Shown here: piece after piece, positions 16,605 through 24,371 of the stretch | How positions within the stretch are numbered: the first letter of the stretch is position 1 | Layout of the letters: the number at the start of each line of letters is the position of its first letter | Virus record (IMG/VR): IMGVR_UViG_3300046655_001018 | Coordinates: 1 to 38,913 of that record | DNA length: 38,913 bases | Strand: one strand, 5' to 3' | From: a virus | The notes under the pieces: model-generated | What the model was told of the DNA's origin: nothing | Databases searched by the model: none | The model's input: only the letters and a program-made list of their open reading frames with translations | Made by a program: the position numbers and the translations under genes

Positions 16605-17235
16605 AACATACAATGATATAATAAAAAGTATTACTACCAACAAACCTTTTGCCTTTACTAGATGGGGGGACGGAGAATGGTTAAACATACGAAAATCCCC
16701 TGGAAGTAACTGTGATGGTAATTTATACTATCATGATTTAGGTGATGAATTAAAAAGTATTGTAGAGACTAAACAAAATTATATTCTAGGTGCACAAGAC
16801 AAAAAATGGAACTTGCCTTCTGATGTAGATAATTACCCAAACCAAGATTGGATTGATGCTGATATATTTCATAAAGCAAGCATGGGTAATAAAATTTTTC
16901 TACTTGAAGAAGCTCTCCAATCAAAGCATGTAGTTTATATAGGCAATAAAGATCTTAAACATTTATCTTTTATAAATGAATTTATAGAAATACCTCCTAA
17001 TAATGTTTGGTTAGAAAGAGAAGATGTGTTTAATAAAGTTACCCAAACAATAGAAAAAAATAAACATAAAGTATATTGTTTTTCTGCGGGAATGGCCACA
17101 AATGTATTCATAGATAAATTATGGCATTTTAATATGACTCAAACTTATATAGATGTGGGTAGTGTATTTGATCCTTATGTTGGTAAAATTACTAGATCAT
17201 ATCATAAAAATTTAAAAACTAAATTTAATAATTAA
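16597..17235 (+). CDS. Putative GT-D-fold glycosyltransferase (DUF1792-like)
   Basis: I choose the ATG at 16597; a GTG three bases earlier is possible. The N-terminal FTRWGDGEW motif (about 20-28) matches the RxGDGE motif of the DUF1792/GT-D glycosyltransferases. YCFSAGMATNVFIDKLWHF and YIDVGSVFDPYVG near the end also fit that fold. Length 212. It would transfer a sugar to a glycan or glycoprotein; the donor is unknown. Confidence 0.75.
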   Translation: MIKTYNDIIKSITTNKPFAFTRWGDGEWLNIRKSPGSNCDGNLYYHDLGDELKSIVETKQNYILGAQDKKWNLPSDVDNYPNQDWIDADIFHKASMGNKIFLLEEALQSKHVVYIGNKDLKHLSFINEFIEIPPNNVWLEREDVFNKVTQTIEKNKHKVYCFSAGMATNVFIDKLWHFNMTQTYIDVGSVFDPYVGKITRSYHKNLKTKFNN

Positions 17236-17243
17236 AATAAAAA

Positions 17244-17843
17244 ATGGATAGATCTCATATATTACAAAATTTTATAAATAAAAATGATTATAAATCCTAT
17301 TTAGAAATAGGAGTAGATAGTGGGTGGTTATTTAAAAAAATAAATATTCCTCTTAAAGAAAGTGTTGACCCTGCAAAAGGTCAATATGCAAATGCTAAAC
17401 CAACCTATAAGATAACCTCTGATGAATTCTTTAAAACATATAAAGACAAAAAATATGATATTATCTTTATAGATGGGTTACATGAGTCCCACCAGGTGGA
17501 TAAAGATATAAAAAATTCAATAAATGTTTTAAATGAAGGTGGAAAAATTGTAATGCATGATTGTTCACCCTCAACAAAGAGAGCAGAAACAGTACCACGA
17601 CCTGGACCTGGGGTTTGGAATGGTGATGTTTGGAAATCATTTGTTAAATTTAATTATCATAACCACCAAGATTATAATTGTTATGTTATAGATACAGACC
17701 AGGGTGTTGGGGTCATAGAAAAAGGTGTAGGACAATGTGATTACCAACTTCCAAAAGAATTAGAATATGAATGGTTAGTTGAAAATAGAAAACAGGCTTT
17801 AAATTTAATTAGTAAAGATGAATTTAGTAGAAGAATTTCATGA
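17244..17843 (+). CDS. Class I SAM-dependent methyltransferase (Methyltransf_24-like)
   Basis: The 199-residue enzyme has motif I as YLEIGVDSGWL (18-28). An acidic residue end of strand 2 follows in SVDPAKG, then YDIIFIDGLHESHQVDKDI (about 70-88) and LNEGGKIVMHDCSP. This is typical of small methyltransferases in polysaccharide gene clusters. The methyl acceptor is probably a sugar, by context only. Confidence 0.84.
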   Translation: MDRSHILQNFINKNDYKSYLEIGVDSGWLFKKINIPLKESVDPAKGQYANAKPTYKITSDEFFKTYKDKKYDIIFIDGLHESHQVDKDIKNSINVLNEGGKIVMHDCSPSTKRAETVPRPGPGVWNGDVWKSFVKFNYHNHQDYNCYVIDTDQGVGVIEKGVGQCDYQLPKELEYEWLVENRKQALNLISKDEFSRRIS

Positions 17844-18603
17844 ATTTACTTGGGATATGATTAGGGCTTTACCAAAAGCTTATTATTTACATTCTCGAGG
17901 AACCCCTGTAGAAGTACATTGTAAACCTGGTTTATCTGAATTATATTATTTTGCTGATAAAATAGTTGAATTGGATAAATTTCATGGTTATAATGATTCT
18001 ATATCATATAATAATGAAGCCCCTGATTACGCTTTAAAAGAATGGCTTCCACCACCACTAAAAGAAAGATTTAAAGGTAAAGTTGCATTTACGAAACCAA
18101 CAGTAGTTATTCAAAATAAATATGCTTTAGAATGGCTTACTGGTGTATATAATTATTTTCCAACCGAAGTATTAGGGGAATTATTTGATTACCTTAAAGA
18201 GGATTATGATATTATATATATCAGACCCAAAGGTAATACAAAGAATTATTATCAAGATGAAAATGAAATCAAACCCTTTAAAGATTATGAATTTATTGAA
18301 GAATATCATCCTTATGTTTATACCATAGATAAATTTATAAACCAATACCCAGAACTTAGTTATAATACACTCCAAATGCTACTACAGTCAACATCAGATA
18401 AACATATTACAGTTTCAGGGGGTAATGCGTGTTTAAGTGCTTATTTTGGGGGTGATGTGTTTATATTTGATAGTCCTGAGGGTAAGGGTGCAGGTAGAGG
18501 AGTATGGAAAGATAATTCTTGGTTGTCTATGTTAGGGGGAGCTAATATATTTGGGTTTAATGATTATGCAACATTAATAGATAAAGTAAAATTAAATTGG
18601 TAA
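17818..18603 (+). CDS. Possible glycosyltransferase-like protein
   Basis: The 261-residue protein begins inside the methyltransferase gene. It has AYYLHSRGTPVEVHCKPGLSEL at the start and a later HITVSGGNACLSAYFGGDVFIFDSP stretch. That reminds of the donor domain of GT-B enzymes such as heptosyltransferase-like proteins, but I see no decisive motif. Position between the methyltransferase and epimerase supports a glycan role. Confidence 0.6.
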   Translation: MNLVEEFHEFTWDMIRALPKAYYLHSRGTPVEVHCKPGLSELYYFADKIVELDKFHGYNDSISYNNEAPDYALKEWLPPPLKERFKGKVAFTKPTVVIQNKYALEWLTGVYNYFPTEVLGELFDYLKEDYDIIYIRPKGNTKNYYQDENEIKPFKDYEFIEEYHPYVYTIDKFINQYPELSYNTLQMLLQSTSDKHITVSGGNACLSAYFGGDVFIFDSPEGKGAGRGVWKDNSWLSMLGGANIFGFNDYATLIDKVKLNW

Positions 18604-18606
18604 TAT

Positions 18607-19632
18607 ATGAGTAAAACAGTATTAATAACAGGTGTAGCTGGATTATTAGGTAGTCGTTTAGCTGATTGGATAATTAATAACCAACCAAATACAACAGTAA
18701 TTGGAGTCGATGACCTCAGCGGTGGTTTTGAAGAAAATATAAATCCAAAAGTAAAATTTTGGCAAATGAATCTAATAGAACATCCTATTGAAAATATATT
18801 TGAGGCACATGATATAGATTATGTATTTCATTTTGCAGCTTATGCTGCTGAAGGATTATCACCTTTTATCCGTGCTTATAATTATGATAATAATTTAAAA
18901 GCAACTGCCCGCCTAGTTAATGAATGTATTAAAAAAGATGTTAAACGATTGGTATTTACGTCTACATTAGCTGTGTATGGTCATGGTTATGGTGGGATAT
19001 TTAATGAAACCCAACAACAAGCACCAATAGATCCTTATGGGGTTGCAAAATATGCCTGTGAGATGGATATTCAAATTGCGGGTGAACAACATGGGTTAGA
19101 TTGGTGCATTATTAGACCACATAACGTTTATGGTATAAAACAAAACATTTGGGATAAGTACAGAAATGTATTAGGTATTTGGATGTTCCAATATTTAAAT
19201 GGAATGGATATAACTGTATTTGGTGATGGTGAACAAACGAGAGCATTTAGTTATATAGATGATAGTTTAAAACCTCTTTGGAATGCTGCTATTAAACCTG
19301 AAGCTAGTAAAGAAATAATTAACTTGGGAGGTATTGAAGAAATTTCAATAAATAAGGCAGCTGAAACCTTGATTGAGGTGTTACAAAAAGAAGAAGGTAT
19401 AGATGATTTTAAAATCCCAATTAAGTATTTAGAGGCAAGGCATGAAGTAAAACATTCTATCCCAACACATCAAAAATCAATTGATATATTGGGATTTGAA
19501 CATAAAACAGATTTAAAAAAGGGATTAACTGAAATGTGGAAATGGGCTAAACAACAACCTATGCGTGAAAGATTTGTATGGCCTAACTACGAATTAGAAA
19601 AAGGAATTTATAGTTTTTGGAAAAATAAATAA
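18607..19632 (+). CDS. NAD-dependent epimerase/dehydratase (extended SDR)
   Basis: The 341-residue enzyme has the NAD-binding GxxGxxG at 9-15 (GVAGLLG), FHFAAYAAEG, a Ser/Thr in FTSTLAVYG, and the catalytic Y144-x3-K148. RPHNVYG and DITVFGDGEQTRAFSYIDD are the usual substrate-side signatures of UDP-glucose 4-epimerase-like enzymes. It would interconvert a nucleotide sugar for the neighbouring transferases; the exact substrate is open. Confidence 0.92.
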   Translation: MSKTVLITGVAGLLGSRLADWIINNQPNTTVIGVDDLSGGFEENINPKVKFWQMNLIEHPIENIFEAHDIDYVFHFAAYAAEGLSPFIRAYNYDNNLKATARLVNECIKKDVKRLVFTSTLAVYGHGYGGIFNETQQQAPIDPYGVAKYACEMDIQIAGEQHGLDWCIIRPHNVYGIKQNIWDKYRNVLGIWMFQYLNGMDITVFGDGEQTRAFSYIDDSLKPLWNAAIKPEASKEIINLGGIEEISINKAAETLIEVLQKEEGIDDFKIPIKYLEARHEVKHSIPTHQKSIDILGFEHKTDLKKGLTEMWKWAKQQPMRERFVWPNYELEKGIYSFWKNK

Positions 19633-19635
19633 TTA

Positions 19636-20658
19636 ATGAAAGTTTTAATTTGTTTTAGCACTTATTCTGAATGGATAAAATTAAAACCATTAATAAAATT
19701 AATGGATAAGAAAGAATACAAACTTTTCTTTACAGGACAATATTCAGACTTATTATCTAAGATAAAAGTAGATTATACAATTAAATTACCCAAACCTTTA
19801 GATAATAGTTTAAATTCTATAATGGCTGAATGTATGTTACAATTCCCAACATCTCAATTTGATACTGTGCTACTTCAAGGAGATAGTAGTGCTACATTAG
19901 GTTGTGCTTTAGCAGCTTATAATAAAGGCATTAGAACAATTCATTTAGAATCAGGATTAAGAACTCAGGATATAACAGGATCTTACCCTGAAGAAGGGTA
20001 TAGGCAAATGATATCTCGAATAACTGAGATAAATTTTTGCCCTACATCAACTTCATTAGGTCATCTTATTAGTGAAAGAGTAGAAGGGGATGGGTTTGTA
20101 GTTGGTAATTCAATTTTAGATAATTTAGTAGAACATGAAAGTAAAAGAGAATATACAAACCAAGTATTAGTAACTCTCCATAAAATCCAAAACCATAAAT
20201 TATTAGATATTTGGTTTAAAAAAATAAATAAAATTGCCTTAAATAACCCTAATTTAGAATTTATTTTTCCTACACACCCCTTACCTATAATTAAAAAATA
20301 CAAACATTTACTTCCAAATATAAAAATTATAAACTTCCTCCCTCATGATAAGTTTTTAAAAATTTTATTAAAATGTAAATTAGTAATTACTGATAGTGGG
20401 GGGGTAATGCAAGAAGCAAGTTATTTTAATAAAAAAGTAATAGTATGTAAAAAAACATCAGAACATCCTGAAGGTTTTTATAGTGGTCATTTACATTTAT
20501 GTTCTACCCCTGATTTTTTATCTCCTTTATTTAATAAACTAATAAAAGATTATAAAATACAAATTAGATGTCCATATGGTGAAGGAAGAACCTCAGAAAA
20601 TACATATGAAATTATAAAACGTTCAGCCCCTCAATTTAAAAATTTAAATAAATTATGA
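19636..20658 (+). CDS. wecB: UDP-N-acetylglucosamine 2-epimerase-like (WecB family)
   Basis: The 340-residue protein carries family signatures: QGDSSATLGCALAAY, IRTIHLESGLRTQD, PEEGYRQMISRITEINFCPT, VVGNSILDNLV, then FPTHPLP and LVITDSGGVMQEASYF. These match the UDP-GlcNAc 2-epimerase fold, which makes UDP-ManNAc. The N-terminus lacks the usual GTRPE signature (it has CFSTYSEWIKLKP), so substrate preference may differ. Confidence 0.87.
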   Translation: MKVLICFSTYSEWIKLKPLIKLMDKKEYKLFFTGQYSDLLSKIKVDYTIKLPKPLDNSLNSIMAECMLQFPTSQFDTVLLQGDSSATLGCALAAYNKGIRTIHLESGLRTQDITGSYPEEGYRQMISRITEINFCPTSTSLGHLISERVEGDGFVVGNSILDNLVEHESKREYTNQVLVTLHKIQNHKLLDIWFKKINKIALNNPNLEFIFPTHPLPIIKKYKHLLPNIKIINFLPHDKFLKILLKCKLVITDSGGVMQEASYFNKKVIVCKKTSEHPEGFYSGHLHLCSTPDFLSPLFNKLIKDYKIQIRCPYGEGRTSENTYEIIKRSAPQFKNLNKL

Positions 20659-21401
20659 AATTAAAAGTATATACAGCATTATTTGCGGAAGAAAATTTAC
20701 CTTTAAGTGATGTTGGAGAATTTTATCCCTTTACCCATAAAAAAGAGGATGTTAAGTACATAGCTTTTACTAATAGAGCAGATTTGGTATCAAATTTTTG
20801 GGATGTTATTTATACCCCAATTGAAAAAGGATTATCCCCTAGAATGATGTCAAGAAAAGTTAAATGGAATCCTACTCAATATTTAAATAATTTCACTCAT
20901 ACTATATGGATGGATTCACAGTGCTATTTTAAAATTGAACCTAAAGCAATTATAAATTATTTTTTACAAAGTGAATTTCATACTGCAATACATCACCATA
21001 CAGACTTACAAAGCACATATTCAGAAGGAATGTTGCAGTGTTATTATTATTGTTTAGATAAACCTTCAATTATTAACCCTCAAATGGAAAAATATTTTAA
21101 AGAAGGATTACCTTATAAATATGACCATTATGAAACAGGTATTTTAATTAGAAAAAACTGTGATGAATCAAACCAACTATCAGAAAATGTATGGAACGAA
21201 TTACAAAATCACAGTATTAGAGACCAATTAAGTACCCCCTATTGTGTATTTAAAGCTAGACAAAATGGAGATAAAGGTATAAAAACTATACCTGAGTCTT
21301 TTACAGCCCATAAAGGTGGTTTACCCTTACCTAAATCTCAAATATTTTTTACAGTACCAAAACCAACAGAAAAACTTAAAGAGAATTTGGATAGTAGATA
21401 A
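20655..21401 (+). CDS. DUF616-like glycosyltransferase domain protein
   Basis: The 248-residue protein has the pattern of the DUF616 glycosyltransferase family: SRKVKWNPTQYL, then THTIWMDSQCYF, then ETGILIRKN, and VWNELQNHSIRDQLSTPYCVFK near the end. The paired D (WMDS) and DQ positions are those conserved in the family. It closes the glycan block. Its last codons contain the TTTG -33 box of the next promoter. Confidence 0.75.
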   Translation: MKLKVYTALFAEENLPLSDVGEFYPFTHKKEDVKYIAFTNRADLVSNFWDVIYTPIEKGLSPRMMSRKVKWNPTQYLNNFTHTIWMDSQCYFKIEPKAIINYFLQSEFHTAIHHHTDLQSTYSEGMLQCYYYCLDKPSIINPQMEKYFKEGLPYKYDHYETGILIRKNCDESNQLSENVWNELQNHSIRDQLSTPYCVFKARQNGDKGIKTIPESFTAHKGGLPLPKSQIFFTVPKPTEKLKENLDSR

Positions 21402-21417
21402 ACCTTTCGTATATTTA
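21386..21417 (+). promoter_or_regulatory. Bacteroidetes-type promoter
   Basis: TTTG at 21386-21389 is followed by exactly 20 nt and TATATTTA at 21410-21417, then a 25-nt leader before the ATG at 21443. The spacing and boxes fit the Bacteroidetes primary sigma factor consensus (TTTG/TAnnTTTG). The -33 box is within the 3' end of the DUF616-like gene. Confidence 0.8.
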
Positions 21418-21442
21418 CACCTAATTTAAAGGTTATATATTT

Positions 21443-21793
21443 ATGCGACAGACTATTAAAACACCCATTAAAATGAAAATGATTCCTTGTATTAAATGCA
21501 GTTCTCCTATGCCCGAATTAAGGTTAACTAAATTTGGTTATAAAGTTTGTGTTAACTGCTCAACAGTAGGTACTAAACGTGGTATTCCCGTAATGAGGGG
21601 ATCAGGTGATCATACCTGGACTGAAACTATTATTATGGAAGAGGATCAATATGAAGAATTTGTAGTAGCATCCGCACTTGAACGTGGAGATAAAAATGCT
21701 GCTAAAGCTGAGATGTTAAATATGGATAAAGAAGACCGCAATTTACAAGGCCCATTCCAAATAATCAATAATACAGATAAAGATAGAACTTAG
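21443..21793 (+). CDS. DksA/TraR-type zinc-finger protein
   Basis: In this 116-residue protein, C16-x2-C19 and C36-x2-C39 surround PMPELRLTKFGYKVCVNC. This closely follows the zinc finger of the DksA/TraR family (CG-x2-I-x3-RL-x-CV-x-C). DksA binds in the RNA polymerase secondary channel with a coiled coil that is absent upstream here, so it may be a reduced relative or another zinc protein. Alternative starts at 21473 and 21479 cannot be excluded. It is first in the operon after a strong promoter. Confidence 0.7.
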   Translation: MRQTIKTPIKMKMIPCIKCSSPMPELRLTKFGYKVCVNCSTVGTKRGIPVMRGSGDHTWTETIIMEEDQYEEFVVASALERGDKNAAKAEMLNMDKEDRNLQGPFQIINNTDKDRT

Positions 21794-21795
21794 TT

Positions 21796-22413
21796 ATGCC
21801 TAAACCAAAACCATTATCTAAAGAAATGATAGTGGCGGCTCAAGCAAAAACTAAATCTAATATGGCCGCCGCAAGGTATTTGCATGTTTCTTATCAACAC
21901 TATAAGAGATATGCTAAAATGTATAAGGTATTTGAAGGTCATAAAAACCAAAGTGGTAAAGGTATACCTAAATTTTTAAAGGGTACGGGTAAAGAACCTG
22001 CACTTTTGGATATTATTGAAGGTAGAGTATCATCTGCTCATTTTTCCCCTGCAAAAATAAAGTATCGTTTAATAGAAGAGGGATATTTATCAGAGAAATG
22101 CTCAATGTGTGGTTTCCAAGAACGTAGGGTACTCGATTATAAAATGCCCTTATTGTTACACTTCAAAGATAATAATAAATCAAATTACACACGCGATAAC
22201 ATTGAGTTACTATGTTATAATCACTATTTTCTCACAGTTGGAGATATATTTACAGAGAAGGATGTTAAACAAATTGAATCACATCAAGAACACGTAGGTA
22301 CAACTGATAAAGTAGAATGGGAAGTAGACGATTATCACCTTCAACGTTTAAGGGAATTAGGATTAAGCAATGAAGAAGAAGATGATGTTAACCAATATAT
22401 TTCTAGAATATGA
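21796..22413 (+). CDS. HNH-like nuclease or DNA-binding protein with zinc site
   Basis: The 205-residue protein has an N-terminal helix-turn-helix-like region (8-44, with NMAAARYLHVSYQHYKRYAK). An HNH-like module follows: C102-x2-C105, LLHFKDNNKSNYTRDN (120-135), then IELLC140-YNH143. In HNH enzymes the first His, the Asn and the last His bind metal; here H122 and H143 fit. It may be a homing-type endonuclease or a catalytically changed regulator. Confidence 0.68.
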   Translation: MPKPKPLSKEMIVAAQAKTKSNMAAARYLHVSYQHYKRYAKMYKVFEGHKNQSGKGIPKFLKGTGKEPALLDIIEGRVSSAHFSPAKIKYRLIEEGYLSEKCSMCGFQERRVLDYKMPLLLHFKDNNKSNYTRDNIELLCYNHYFLTVGDIFTEKDVKQIESHQEHVGTTDKVEWEVDDYHLQRLRELGLSNEEEDDVNQYISRI

Positions 22414-22589
22414 AAAAAGCTAGACGCGCCAGGTCAATAAATAAAAAACATCATAAGATTACCCAGGATTATGATAAGCAAAAAAGTAAGCATTTAGAAA
22501 AATTAACTGATAAAATGCTCAAGAATGATGAAAAAGCAAACCAATTAAAATCAAAAACAATGAAAGGTGACTTTCTTAAAAACTTTTAA
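22410..22589 (+). CDS. Small lysine-rich hypothetical protein
   Basis: A 59-residue frame begins at an ATGA overlap with the previous gene. It is strongly basic (KKARRARSINKKHHK at the start) and likely helical, and ends 2 nt before the next gene. It probably binds nucleic acid because of its charge. No family recognised. Confidence 0.65.
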   Translation: MKKARRARSINKKHHKITQDYDKQKSKHLEKLTDKMLKNDEKANQLKSKTMKGDFLKNF

Positions 22590-22591
22590 TT

Positions 22592-22906
22592 ATGGAAATG
22601 AAATTTAAACACAAATGGGAATTTGATACTACGGAAGAAATGAATGGTATCTTCAAAGATGGGATGAAGGAATTAAATGATCTAATTGTAGATATTGCTT
22701 TAGATAATTTAAAAACAAAACGAAAGCAAATCCCTGTAGTATCAATTTATACTAAGGATGAAGATATGATTTACGATATTATGATTGATCGTCCTGATAT
22801 GGTAGAAACATTAGAACAGAATTTAACTACAATGGAAGAGTATGAAGATTATGAGCGTTGTCAAAAAATTGTTAACGCTCTAGATTATTTAAAATCAAAA
22901 TCTTAA
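22592..22906 (+). CDS. Hypothetical protein
   Basis: The 104-residue product is acidic and helical (EFDTTEEMNGIFKDGMKEL, EYEDYERCQKIVNALDYL). It stands in a tight operon, with two bases separating it from each neighbour. No family recognised. Confidence 0.75.
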   Translation: MEMKFKHKWEFDTTEEMNGIFKDGMKELNDLIVDIALDNLKTKRKQIPVVSIYTKDEDMIYDIMIDRPDMVETLEQNLTTMEEYEDYERCQKIVNALDYLKSKS

Positions 22907-22908
22907 TT

Positions 22909-23484
22909 ATGAAAAATTTATTCAAAAATCTGTTTATTATTTTAGGTTTATCCCTATTGATGGCTTTTACTAACTATACTCGTCCCAAAAATACACCTAT
23001 TAATACTATATTAAGTGCTCCTATAGTAAAGATAGATACAAAAATTAAACTAGAAGAAATTAAAATAAAAGGCCATACGGCCTTTTTAACTGCTCTAGGC
23101 CATAGGGAATCAGGCAATAGATATCATGTAGTTAACCGTTTTGGTTATATGGGTAAATATCAATTTGGTAAATCAACATTAAAAACATTAAAGATTAAAG
23201 TCACCAAAGAAGAGTTTTTAAATAACCCCAATTTGCAGGAAGAAGCAATGAGAAAACTACTTATATATAATAAAAAACGTCTTAAAAAATATATAGATAG
23301 GTTTGATGGACAAGTAATAAATGGTATATTAATCACCGAATCAGGATTATTAGCTGCGGCACACTTAGGGGGTGCTGGTAGTGTTAAAAAATGGTTCAGA
23401 ACTGGAAAAATAAAACAAGATGGTAATGGTGTAAAAATAACTCAATATATGGAGCAATTTTCTGGTTATAGCTTATATTTATAA
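22909..23484 (+). CDS. Secreted or membrane-anchored lysozyme/transglycosylase-like protein
   Basis: This 191-residue protein has an N-terminal hydrophobic segment (about 5-21, FKNLFIILGLSLLMAF) that reads as a signal or anchor. The domain after it has GHRESGNRYHVVNRFGYMGKYQFG (64-87) with a candidate catalytic Glu at 67, then ESGLLAAAHLGGAGSVKKWF. This resembles lysozyme-like lytic transglycosylase domains. It could be an endolysin exported by a signal-anchor, or a cell-wall enzyme of infection. A terminator-like hairpin lies inside its coding region (23067-23087). Confidence 0.74.
   Translation: MKNLFKNLFIILGLSLLMAFTNYTRPKNTPINTILSAPIVKIDTKIKLEEIKIKGHTAFLTALGHRESGNRYHVVNRFGYMGKYQFGKSTLKTLKIKVTKEEFLNNPNLQEEAMRKLLIYNKKRLKKYIDRFDGQVINGILITESGLLAAAHLGGAGSVKKWFRTGKIKQDGNGVKITQYMEQFSGYSLYL
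23067..23087 (+). terminator. Terminator-like hairpin inside the lysozyme-like gene
   Basis: AAAAGGCC at 23067-23074 pairs fully with GGCCTTTT at 23079-23086 around ATAC, and the run of T continues one base. The T-run on one side and A-run on the other would let it act in either direction. It sits about 160 nt into an open gene, so if active it would be an attenuator. It could also be chance, since the codons read KGHTAF. Confidence 0.4.
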
Positions 23485-23496
23485 TCAAAAAAGATT

Positions 23497-23631
23497 ATGG
23501 CAAGAGTAGTTGTAGGTGATTATAGACCAAATAAAAGAAAAAAACGACCTGGGGTACATGCAAAAAGTAAATCCAGTAAGATGAAACAAAGTAAAAACTA
23601 TGTTAAACAGTACAAGGGACAAGGGAAATAG
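23497..23631 (+). CDS. Small basic hypothetical protein
   Basis: A 44-residue frame, MARVVVGDYRPNKRKKRPG then VHAKSKSSKMKQSKNYVKQYKGQGK. Its very basic composition and Lys/Ser-rich tail are like small conserved proteins in other T4-like phages that I recall only vaguely. It starts 12 nt after the previous stop and ends just before the next ATG. Confidence 0.65.
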   Translation: MARVVVGDYRPNKRKKRPGVHAKSKSSKMKQSKNYVKQYKGQGK

Positions 23632-23632
23632 A

Positions 23633-23785
23633 ATGAATGTAACAGTAACAAGCTTATTTAATCATATGACCGATGCTGATTTTTTGGCATTACATGAAGC
23701 GGGTGAGCTAAAAAATTTCTGTTGGGCTTTATCTGTAGACTTACAATCAAAAGGCAATGAAAAAGATTACACTTACACAGCATGA
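23633..23785 (+). CDS. Small hypothetical protein
   Basis: I use the ATG at 23633, right after the previous stop, instead of an in-frame ATG at 23600 inside that gene. The 50-residue product (MTDADFLALHEAGELKNFCWAL core) is acidic and helical. No family recognised. Confidence 0.6.
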   Translation: MNVTVTSLFNHMTDADFLALHEAGELKNFCWALSVDLQSKGNEKDYTYTA

Positions 23786-23951
23786 ATGGTATGATGCCAT
23801 GAAACTTCCAACACCTCATAGGAATAAGAAAAAATACTATAGAAAAGAAAAACATAAGAAAAATGGGAACCAATTTGGTTCCCATAATTATTTTTCATAT
23901 ATTTACAGAGTAAAATTAAGGTTATGGCTCTTTGGGAATTTAGAAATTTAA
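23757..23951 (+). CDS. Small basic protein whose frame crosses a terminator
   Basis: The 64-residue frame starts inside the previous gene. The N-terminal 33 residues (ITLTQHEWYDAMKLPTPHR then NKKKYYRKEKHKK) look like a real basic protein. The rest is encoded by the terminator hairpin and the next promoter and overlaps the following gene start, so it may not be conserved. No stop codon comes before the hairpin. Confidence 0.55.
   Translation: MKKITLTQHEWYDAMKLPTPHRNKKKYYRKEKHKKNGNQFGSHNYFSYIYRVKLRLWLFGNLEI
23863..23895 (+). terminator. Rho-independent terminator, overlapping the next promoter
   Basis: ATGGGAACC at 23863-23871 pairs perfectly with GGTTCCCAT at 23877-23885 around AATTT, followed by AATTATTTTT. 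The TTTG -33 box of the downstream promoter lies at the loop and 3' arm (23874-23877), so the same DNA ends one transcript and starts another. Confidence 0.82.
23874..23905 (+). promoter_or_regulatory. Bacteroidetes-type promoter, -33 box inside terminator hairpin
   Basis: TTTG at 23874-23877, exactly 20 nt, then TATATTTA at 23898-23905. The leader to the ATG at 23924 is 18 nt and contains AAGGTT just before the start. The spacer is the 3' arm plus T-run of the terminator. Confidence 0.82.
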
Positions 23952-24364
23952 ATAAATATGGTAATTACAGAAAACGAATCATCCATACTGAAGGTGCATT
24001 AAGTATACCTGGTAGTGGGTTTGGTCCTTCTGTATTAGCCAATAGATTTAAGTATGAGTATAAGCATGTATTATTACCTCCTAGTTTATTAAGCATAGGT
24101 GGTAAAAAGTATATTGTTCCTACATGGCAAGAAGTATTACCTGAAACTGAATTAAGTGATATTAATTGGATTAAACCTAAACCTAAGGTTAAGCAAGAAC
24201 CTATTATTGAAACTCATACTAGTAGTAGCAATGTAGATAAAACGTATAAAACAGCATATTACCCCGAATCAGGTAAGTTTTATTGTGATTGTCCAGGTAG
24301 ATGGAGAGCGTTTGATAACCGTTGTAAACATATAAAAGCATTAGAATTAAAAATAAATAAATAG
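23924..24364 (+). CDS. SWIM zinc-finger-like protein
   Basis: In this 146-residue protein, the C-terminus has C121-x-C123-x10-C134-x-H136 in YCDCPGRWRAFDNRCKHIK, the CxCx(n)CxH pattern of SWIM zinc fingers. These bind DNA or protein partners. The N-terminal part (ALSIPGSGFGPSVLANRF) and a Pro/Lys linker are not recognised. First gene after a strong promoter, so probably well expressed. Confidence 0.78.
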   Translation: MALWEFRNLNKYGNYRKRIIHTEGALSIPGSGFGPSVLANRFKYEYKHVLLPPSLLSIGGKKYIVPTWQEVLPETELSDINWIKPKPKVKQEPIIETHTSSSNVDKTYKTAYYPESGKFYCDCPGRWRAFDNRCKHIKALELKINK

Positions 24365-24371
24365 AGGTTAT

